From Bacillota bacterium (lineage in GTDB: Bacteria > Bacillota > Clostridia > Peptostreptococcales > Anaerovoracaceae): a stretch of 14,809 bases of DNA. The stretch is from contig JABUTE010000175.1 in the NCBI GenBank assembly GCA_021443825.1, positions 1-14,809 of the forward strand. Reading direction: 5' to 3'. The notes beneath the pieces are model-generated. The model saw only the letters and a program-made list of their open reading frames with translations. It searched no databases and had not been told where the DNA came from. Position 1 is the first letter of the stretch. The number at the start of each line of letters is the position of its first letter. A program made the translations under genes and the position numbers. This document shows, one piece after another, positions 6,990 through 12,880 of the stretch.

Positions 6990-7064
6990 CATGAAAAATT
7001 ACATACCGCAAACGATAGGAACCGGGCCCGGAGATGCTCATCCCGTCTTGACCGTTCGGGCAAT

Positions 7065-7095
7065 AAAAAACTCCCCGAAGACAGCTTTCGGGGAG
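7065..7095 (-). terminator. Intrinsic terminator of dnaX
   Basis: A 9-bp stem (CTCCCCGAA at 7071-7079 with TTCGGGGAG at 7087-7095) is followed on the minus strand by six T (7070-7065). It begins only 8 bases after the dnaX stop, so dnaX is ended here and not joined to the distant ebfC-recR genes. Confidence 0.92.
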
Positions 7096-7102
7096 AGACT
7101 CC

Positions 7103-8182
7103 TTATTTTGCGGCGCAAAGCTCGATGAGGGCCAGCTCGATGATGATGCGGGGGCGGGGCGCCCAGCGGGCATCGGCCAGGGCTTTGGAAAGGGCCGTGA
7201 TGGCATCGCGCAGGGCCTCGGTGGAGGCGCTCTGGCTCTGCTGCTTCAGCCTTGCGATATTTTCGGCGGAAAGGTTCAGCAGCTTTTCCGGCTTTGCCAC
7301 ATATTTTACGATGAGAAGGTTGCGCAGATGCTCGATCCAGTCGCGGGTAAAGCGAGCCACCTCTTTGCCTTCGCCAAGCACCTGGGCGAACTCCGAGAGT
7401 ACGGCTCCCGTATCCTTCGCCAGCAGATGGGAGGTGATGGAAAGATAGACCTCCAGCCCCGACATGCCCAACAGAAAGAGCACATCGTCTCGGGTGATCT
7501 TCGAGGCGCCGGCGGTGCAGCGATCCAGCAGGCTGAGACCGTCGCGCACCGAGCCGTCGGCATTGGCGGCAAGCAGGGCCAGGGCTTCCGGCTCCGCTTC
7601 GATCTTCAGCTGATCGCAGATCTGCTGAAACCGCTGCTGAATGCGGCTTTCGGGCACCCGCTTAAAATCCAGCCGGATGCACCGGGAAAGGATGGTGGCC
7701 GGCAGCTTGGCAGGGTCTGTGGTGGCCAGAATGAAGACGGTTCCCGCAGGGGGCTCCTCCAGAGTCTTCAGCAACGCGTTGCAGGCCTGGGGAGTCAGCA
7801 TGTGGGCTTCGTCGATGATATAGACCTTTGCTTTTCCTTCTACCGGGGGAAAATTGACCTCCTCCCGCAGAATGCGCACGTCGTCGACGCCGTTGTTGGA
7901 GGCGGCATCGATCTCTACCACATCAAGGAAGGTGCCTGAGGCGATGGCCCGGCAGGCAGCGCACTGGCCGCAGGGCTTGTCCCCTTCGGCGGTGCAGTTG
8001 AGGGCCTTGGCCAAAAGCCTTGCGGTTGTCGTTTTTCCCGTGCCCCGCGTTCCGCAGAACAGATAGGCGTGGCCGGTGGTGCCGGCCTTGAGCTGACCGG
8101 TTAGGATCCTTACGATATGTTCCTGTCCGATGAGGCTGTCGAAGGTCTCCGGACGAAAGCTGCGATATAATGCCTGATACAT
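7103..8182 (-). CDS. dnaX: DNA polymerase III subunit gamma/tau (short, gamma-like DnaX)
   Basis: 359 residues. DnaX is the ATPase motor of the clamp loader that places the sliding clamp on primed DNA. Visible are the N-terminal YRPxxF-like start (YRSFRPETFDSLIGQ), Walker A GTRGTGKT (44-51), four zinc cysteines (C63, C71, C74, C77), Walker B DEAH (124-127), sensor 1 ATTDPAKLP (153-161), the SRC arginine finger (166-168) and sensor 2 around R213. The protein ends at RPRIIIELALIELCAAK, which matches the end of collar domain III. Domains IV and V, which in longer tau proteins contact helicase and polymerase, are absent, and no continuation or slippery frameshift site is visible before the terminator 8 bases later. 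AAGGAG lies six bases before the ATG. It follows the SRP RNA gene by 20-30 bases, as in B. subtilis. Confidence 0.96.
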   Translation of the reverse strand: MYQALYRSFRPETFDSLIGQEHIVRILTGQLKAGTTGHAYLFCGTRGTGKTTTARLLAKALNCTAEGDKPCGQCAACRAIASGTFLDVVEIDAASNNGVDDVRILREEVNFPPVEGKAKVYIIDEAHMLTPQACNALLKTLEEPPAGTVFILATTDPAKLPATILSRCIRLDFKRVPESRIQQRFQQICDQLKIEAEPEALALLAANADGSVRDGLSLLDRCTAGASKITRDDVLFLLGMSGLEVYLSITSHLLAKDTGAVLSEFAQVLGEGKEVARFTRDWIEHLRNLLIVKYVAKPEKLLNLSAENIARLKQQSQSASTEALRDAITALSKALADARWAPRPRIIIELALIELCAAK

Positions 8183-8201
8183 GCTTCTCCTTGCTTTCTA
8201 T

Positions 8202-8353
8202 AAAAAAATCGCCCTTGGTAAGCCCCGCAGCTAAGTCAGGCTTGACTGCGGCACATAGGGGGATCCGCTTATCGCTGCTTCCTTCCGGACCTGACGAGGT
8301 TCACAGACTCCTATTGCGCAGGACCCGGCAAAGCCACGAAGCTAACCAAGGGC
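8202..8353 (-). ncRNA. ffs: Signal recognition particle RNA (4.5S/scRNA), about 143 nt, with 3' T run
   Basis: The RNA scaffolds Ffh for co-translational targeting of membrane and exported proteins. The universal apical helix is present: GTCAGGTCCGGAAGG followed by AAGCAGC (complement of 8275-8295), with the GGAA tetraloop. The ends pair as GCCCTTGGTTAGC (8353-8341) with GCTTACCAAGGGC (8223-8211), and seven T follow (8208-8202), so the closing stem doubles as terminator. A central helix pairs CAATAGG with CCTATGTG. The 3' arm carries an extra self-complementary segment (CCGCAG/CTGCGG at 8225-8251). The span of 143 nt is longer than E. coli 4.5S (114) but far shorter than B. subtilis scRNA (about 270), and no Alu domain precedes it. 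It lies between ligA and dnaX on the same strand. Confidence 0.96.
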
Positions 8354-8376
8354 AATTCGCATTTGTTTGCTCAAAT

Positions 8377-8405
8377 ATTATATAAGCCGAAAGGGATTAA
8401 GTCAA
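8377..8405 (-). promoter_or_regulatory. Near-consensus sigma-A promoter of the SRP RNA
   Basis: TTGACT (8400-8405), a 17-bp spacer and a perfect TATAAT (8377-8382) on the minus strand. The -35 box directly abuts the ligA stop codon. The predicted start near 8370 is about 17 nt before the closing stem, implying 5' trimming. Such strength fits an abundant stable RNA. Read-through would also feed dnaX, for which I see no separate promoter. Confidence 0.92.
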
Positions 8406-10412
8406 TTACTTTATCATTTCCAGGAAGCGGGCTTCGTCGATGACCGGAATGCCCAGCTCATGGGCCTTTGTCAGCTTGCTTCCGGCTGCCTCGCCTGCCA
8501 GCACGTACGAGGTTTTTTTGCTGACGCTGCCGGAGGCCTTTCCGCCGTGCAGCTCGATCAGGTCGGTAGCGTCCTTGCGACCCAGGGTGGGCAGGGTTCC
8601 CGTGACGACGATGGTAAGACCGGCCAGCCTGTCAGAGCCGCCTTCCGCAACAGGCATGGTCATGTTGACCCCAAGCTGCTTCATGGCCTCGATCACGGAG
8701 TGATTCTTTTCCTGTGCAAAGTAATCCAGAATGCAGTCTGCCGTGGTCTCTCCGATGTCGTCAACGGCAAGCAGCTGCTCTTTGGAGGCGGTCATCAGCT
8801 GATCGATGGAGGAAAAATGCTTCATCAGCTCCTTGGCTGTATTCTTTCCCACATTGCGGATGCCAAGGCCGGTGAGCAGGCTGACCGGGTCGTTTTCCTT
8901 CGACTTTTCGATGGCTGCCAGGATCTTGTCGGTATTCTTTTCCTTTCCGATAATGCCGGCCTCGATCAGCTCGTCGCGGCGGCTCTGCAGCCGGTAGATA
9001 TCGGCAAAGTCTGCGATAAAGCCCTCCTTTGCCAGGGCTTCGACAAGGGTATCGCCCAGGCCGATGATGTTCATGGCATTAAGAGATGCAAAATACGACA
9101 CGGTGCGGCTCAGCTGGGCCGGGCAGGAGGAATTGACGCAGCGGATGTCTGCCGTATCCTCCTCCCTTTCCAGAAGGCTTCCGCAGACAGGGCAATGGGT
9201 CGGGGCGCAAAACACCTCTGCCGGCTCTTGGACGCAGCCGTTCAGCTTGGGAATGATCTCGCCGCTTTTAAACAGACGGTAGCTGCCGCCGATGCCGATC
9301 TTCATGTCGCTGATGTAATCCTGGTTGTGCAGGGTGGCGCGGGAAACGCTGGTGCCGCACAGGCGGGCCGGCTTTCCCGTCTCTTTGTCGTGAAACTCGC
9401 CCGTAAAGGTCAGCTTTCCGGTGCGGCCCACATCCACCAGGATCCGGTCCATGACTACGATCTTTTCTTCGGGCGGATATTTATAGGCGATATGACCGGG
9501 GCTGTATTTGGAGCTGGTGGAAAAATCGCTTCTCTGGGCGATCCGGTCCAGCTTGATGACGGCGCCGTCGATATCGTAGGGCAGGCCCTCCCGCATGGCG
9601 CCGATGGCATCGATGCAAGAAAGCACCTCCTCTTTCGTACGGCAAAGCCAATGCTGCGTTACGGGAACGCCTTTTTGCTGCAGCAGGTCCATGGCAGCCA
9701 CATGCTGCTCCATCAGCTCGGCAGGGCCGTCCTGCACGTTGAAGACGAACATGCAAAGGCCCCGCTCTTTTGTGATGGCAGGATCCAGCTGGCGCAGAGT
9801 GCCGGCGGCCAGGTTTCTGGGGTTGGCAGCAGGCTTCTTTGCTGCCTGCTCCTGCCTGGTATTGTATGCCTCAAAGGCCTCGTGGCTCATGTAGACCTCG
9901 CCCCGCAGCTCCAGCTTTTCGAAGGGCAGGTCGATCACCTGCTTCACATCGGGGATCACCAAAGCATTGGCGGTCACGTCTTCGCCGGTGATGCCGTCGC
10001 CTCTCGTTTCGGCCAGCATCAGATGCAGCCTGCCGTCTTCTTTTTTCTCATAGCGCAGGGTCATGGAAAGACCGTCGATCTTGGTCTCTACCGAAAAGGC
10101 CGCATCGGGATGAACCGCCAGCACCCGGTCGATCCAGGCAGCGACGTCTTCCTTTGTGAACATATCCTCGATAGAGAGCATGGGCACATTGTGCACCACC
10201 TTGACTCCTGCCTCCCGCCTGGCGACGCCGCCCACCTTCTGGCTGGGAGAATCAGGGGTGACCCAGCCGGGATGCTCTTTTTCGGCCGCCTTCAGCTTTT
10301 GCATCAGCAGGTCGTACTCATAGTCGGAGATGACCGGCTCATCCAGGTTGTAATAGGCATCCATATGAAATTCGATCTGCTGCTTCAGATCCACATATTC
10401 CGCATATGTCAT
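8406..10412 (-). CDS. ligA: NAD-dependent DNA ligase LigA
   Basis: 668 residues from the chosen start, the usual length. LigA seals nicks in replication and repair using NAD+. In order: domain Ia with YYNLDEPVISDYEYD (20-34); the adenylation core with the nucleotide-accepting Lys in KIDG (K111), RGDGITGEDVT (137-147) and NPRNLAAGTLRQLDP (197-211); the OB fold (about 315-395) with VSRATLHNQDYI; a zinc finger of four cysteines (C407, C410, C425, C430); helix-hairpin-helix repeats (about 445-580); and a BRCT domain (about 590-668, GLTIVVTGTL). ATG 10412 is preferred because AAAAGGA stands six bases before it and the protein then begins at the conserved helix. The alternative ATG at 10433 adds seven residues and would overlap the pcrA stop as ATGA. 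It is in one operon with pcrA. Confidence 0.96.
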   Translation of the reverse strand: MTYAEYVDLKQQIEFHMDAYYNLDEPVISDYEYDLLMQKLKAAEKEHPGWVTPDSPSQKVGGVARREAGVKVVHNVPMLSIEDMFTKEDVAAWIDRVLAVHPDAAFSVETKIDGLSMTLRYEKKEDGRLHLMLAETRGDGITGEDVTANALVIPDVKQVIDLPFEKLELRGEVYMSHEAFEAYNTRQEQAAKKPAANPRNLAAGTLRQLDPAITKERGLCMFVFNVQDGPAELMEQHVAAMDLLQQKGVPVTQHWLCRTKEEVLSCIDAIGAMREGLPYDIDGAVIKLDRIAQRSDFSTSSKYSPGHIAYKYPPEEKIVVMDRILVDVGRTGKLTFTGEFHDKETGKPARLCGTSVSRATLHNQDYISDMKIGIGGSYRLFKSGEIIPKLNGCVQEPAEVFCAPTHCPVCGSLLEREEDTADIRCVNSSCPAQLSRTVSYFASLNAMNIIGLGDTLVEALAKEGFIADFADIYRLQSRRDELIEAGIIGKEKNTDKILAAIEKSKENDPVSLLTGLGIRNVGKNTAKELMKHFSSIDQLMTASKEQLLAVDDIGETTADCILDYFAQEKNHSVIEAMKQLGVNMTMPVAEGGSDRLAGLTIVVTGTLPTLGRKDATDLIELHGGKASGSVSKKTSYVLAGEAAGSKLTKAHELGIPVIDEARFLEMIK

Positions 10413-10432
10413 GGCAAATCCTTTTCCGATCA

Positions 10433-12709
10433 TCAGATCTTCTTCATGGGCGCCTTGTCGGCCGCCAGCTTCTTGGTTCCCTCGGAATCGAAAATAACGG
10501 TCACGATCTTTCCCTTGATCTCGATCACCGTTCCCTCTCCGAATTTATCGTGCTTTACCTTATCGCCGGGGGCAAGGGCGGCGGCATCTACCGTATATTT
10601 GGGCTGCAGCAGCTGGGAAACGCTCTTTGCGTTGCTTCCGGTGGTTTTGGCCGCCTGCAGAGGCGAGATATAGGCGCCGGAGGAATAGGTGCGGGCCGGG
10701 CTGGTGGAATAGCGGGCAAAGGATTCTCCGTCGCCCCTCTTGTCGTAGACGGCATGGCCGCTCAGATATTTCTTATCGATCTCTTTCATGAAGGGCGATT
10801 CGCAGGCTCTGTCCAGCTTGCCGTACATCATCCGCTGCTCGGCGCCGGTCATGTAGAGCTTTTCTTTGGCTCTGGTCATGCCTACGTAGCAAAGGCGCCG
10901 CTCTTCTTCCATTCCTTCGTTGCGCTCGATGGTGCGGTAGCTGGGAAAGATGCCCAGCTCCATGCCGGGCATGAAGACCACGGGAAATTCCAGCCCCTTG
11001 GCAGAGTGAAGGGTCATGAGCACCACCGCATCCTGTTCATCGTCTTTGTTGTCGATGTCGGCGATGAGAGCCAGGCCTTCCAAAAACGCATCCAGGGTCA
11101 GATGGTCGGGAGCCTCCGGGTCGCGGGCCTCCTCTTTATAGGCCTGCTCTTTTTCCTGAATGACGGTTTTAAATTCCATCAGGTTTTCGATCCGTCCGTC
11201 TGCCTCCACGGTGGCCTGCTCCTGCAGGGCGGGAAGATAGCCGCTCTTTACCAGCAGGGTATCGTAGATCTCTTCGATGGAGAGCAGATCGGCATTGTCG
11301 TGCAGCTCCTGCAGCAGCAGGGCAAGGGCGGCCACCGCGCTGCGGGTCTTTGCCGTAAGCTCTGCCTGCAGCACGGGCTGCGAAAGAGCCTGCAGAATGG
11401 AAGAGCCCTCGCTTTTGGCAGCTTCGCGGATCAGGGCCTCGGCCTTGGGGCCGACCCCCCGCTTTGGCTCGTTGAGAATGCGCAGAAGACTGATATCATC
11501 GGAAGGGTTCACCACCAGGCGCATATAGGCCATGATGTCTTTGATCTCTTTGCGCTCATAGTAGCGAAGGCCCGACAGCACCTGATAAGGAATGCCCGCT
11601 ACGGAAAAGGCATCCTCAAACCGGCGGGACTGCACGTTGGTGCGGTAGAGCACGGCAAAGTCGGAATAGTGAAGAGACGGGTCATGGCGCATCATGGAGC
11701 GGATGGCGGCTCCTGTATAGCGGGCCTCCTCCCGGTCGTCTTCGGCGCGGTAGTATTCGATCTTTTCGCCTGCCTCGGCCCGGGTCCACATCTTTTTATC
11801 CTTGCGGCCCTGATTGCGGCGGATAACGCTGTGGGCCGCCTCGATGATGTTGCCGGTGGAGCGGTAGTTCTGCTCCAGCTTGATCACCTTTGCTCCGGGA
11901 AAGTCCTTTTCAAATTCCAGGATGTTGCGGATATCGGCACCTCGCCACTGGTAGATGCACTGATCGTCGTCGCCCACCACGCAGAGGTTGCCGCTGCCGC
12001 CGGCCAGCAGCCGGATCATCTTGTACTGGAGCATATTGGTGTCCTGGTACTCGTCGACCATGATGTATTTGAACTTGTTCTGCCATTGGGCAAGCACCTG
12101 GGGGCAGGTCTCAAAGAGGCGCACCGTGTTGAGGATCAGGTCGTCGAAGTCCATGGCGTTGTTGTTTTTTAAAGCGGCATCGTAGCCCTGATACAGCCTG
12201 ATCAGCTCCTCGTAGCGAAATTCCCCCTTGTGGTTGCGGGCATAGGCCTCGGGACCGATCTCTTTTTCCTTGGCATTGGAGATCTCGCTGAGCACGTAGG
12301 CAGGGGCGCACTTTTTTTCGTCCAGGCCGTATTCCTTGATCAGGTTTTTGATCACGGCCTTTTGATCCACCGGGTCGTAGACAGTAAAGCTTTTGGAAAA
12401 GCCGATCATCTCGGCATCGGTGCGCAGAATGCGCAGGGCTGCCGAATGGAAGGTCTGGATCCACATGCCGTTTACCGAGCCGATCAGGGCCTCGATCCTC
12501 TCGCGCATCTCTTTGGCCGCCTTGTTGGTAAAGGTGACGGCCAGAATGGACCAGGGGCTGATGCCCTTTTCTTTGACCATATAGGCGATGCGGTGGGTCA
12601 TGGTGCCGGTCTTTCCGGAGCCGGCGCCGGCCAGCACCAACAGGGCTCCGTCGACGGTGGTAGCGGCTTCGTATTGCTGCTGGTTTAATTTATCTAAATA
12701 ATCGGGCAT
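10433..12709 (-). CDS. pcrA: ATP-dependent DNA helicase PcrA (UvrD/Rep family, SF1A)
   Basis: 758 residues; B. subtilis PcrA is 739. PcrA is a 3'-5' SF1A helicase that clears RecA filaments and stalled complexes and helps plasmid rolling-circle replication and repair. Motifs in order: Q-motif LNQQQYEA (8-15), Walker A AGAGSGKT (27-34), Ia AVTFTNKAAKEM (57-68), II VDEYQDTN (218-225), III VVGDDDQCIYQWRGAD (244-259), IV around LEQNYRST (278-285), V TLHSAKGLEFPVVF (566-579) and VI EERRLCYVGMTRAKEKL (602-618). The C-terminus carries the Tudor-like RNA polymerase-binding fold (DKVKHDKFGEGTVIEI, 716-731). The start is set at 12709, where AAGGAG lies seven bases upstream and MPDYLDKLNQQQ fits the family; the open frame reaches 12814 but overlaps promoter and terminator. 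ligA follows directly. Confidence 0.97.
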   Translation of the reverse strand: MPDYLDKLNQQQYEAATTVDGALLVLAGAGSGKTGTMTHRIAYMVKEKGISPWSILAVTFTNKAAKEMRERIEALIGSVNGMWIQTFHSAALRILRTDAEMIGFSKSFTVYDPVDQKAVIKNLIKEYGLDEKKCAPAYVLSEISNAKEKEIGPEAYARNHKGEFRYEELIRLYQGYDAALKNNNAMDFDDLILNTVRLFETCPQVLAQWQNKFKYIMVDEYQDTNMLQYKMIRLLAGGSGNLCVVGDDDQCIYQWRGADIRNILEFEKDFPGAKVIKLEQNYRSTGNIIEAAHSVIRRNQGRKDKKMWTRAEAGEKIEYYRAEDDREEARYTGAAIRSMMRHDPSLHYSDFAVLYRTNVQSRRFEDAFSVAGIPYQVLSGLRYYERKEIKDIMAYMRLVVNPSDDISLLRILNEPKRGVGPKAEALIREAAKSEGSSILQALSQPVLQAELTAKTRSAVAALALLLQELHDNADLLSIEEIYDTLLVKSGYLPALQEQATVEADGRIENLMEFKTVIQEKEQAYKEEARDPEAPDHLTLDAFLEGLALIADIDNKDDEQDAVVLMTLHSAKGLEFPVVFMPGMELGIFPSYRTIERNEGMEEERRLCYVGMTRAKEKLYMTGAEQRMMYGKLDRACESPFMKEIDKKYLSGHAVYDKRGDGESFARYSTSPARTYSSGAYISPLQAAKTTGSNAKSVSQLLQPKYTVDAAALAPGDKVKHDKFGEGTVIEIKGKIVTVIFDSEGTKKLAADKAPMKKI

Positions 12710-12752
12710 TCGTTTCTCCTTTGTCCGTTTATATGAAAGCTCATAGATTAAT

Positions 12753-12761
12753 AGTATATCA
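12753..12761 (-). promoter_or_regulatory. Extended -10 promoter of pcrA-ligA
   Basis: TGATATACT on the minus strand is an extended -10 box located 44-52 bases upstream of the pcrA start. No good -35 match is seen at 17 bp, as is common for extended -10 promoters. A start near 12746 is predicted. Confidence 0.6.
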
Positions 12762-12791
12762 CAAAACGGGCCCTTTGCGGCGCCCGGACAG

Positions 12792-12823
12792 AAAAGATCC
12801 GCAGACGCAAGCATCTGCGGATC
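12792..12823 (-). terminator. Intrinsic terminator of the SLH-protein gene
   Basis: A 10-bp stem, GATCCGCAGA (12796-12805) with TCTGCGGATC (12814-12823), is followed on the minus strand by TTTTC (12795-12791). It lies 57 bp after the SLH gene stop and upstream of the pcrA promoter, isolating the two units. Confidence 0.8.
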
Positions 12824-12880
12824 CTTATATGACAGGTTGATGGTTCTTACTTTTGCAGGGTCTTCGCCCTTACGCCCGGG

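Noticed and set aside
7103..7400. Programmed frameshift giving gamma and tau from dnaX
   Set aside because: No A-rich slippery run with a following stem is seen near the 3' end, and the frame already ends at the domain III boundary right before a terminator.
8367..10673. Plus-strand open frame of 768 codons
   Set aside because: Antisense to ligA in exact register. LigA has every expected motif, and this frame would start inside the SRP RNA promoter.
10406..12172. Plus-strand open frame of 588 codons
   Set aside because: Antisense shadow of pcrA; no ribosome binding site or recognisable domain.
12710..12814. Longer pcrA start at 12814
   Set aside because: The extra 35 codons overlap the SLH terminator and the pcrA promoter, are not typical of PcrA, and the ATG at 12709 has a strong AAGGAG.
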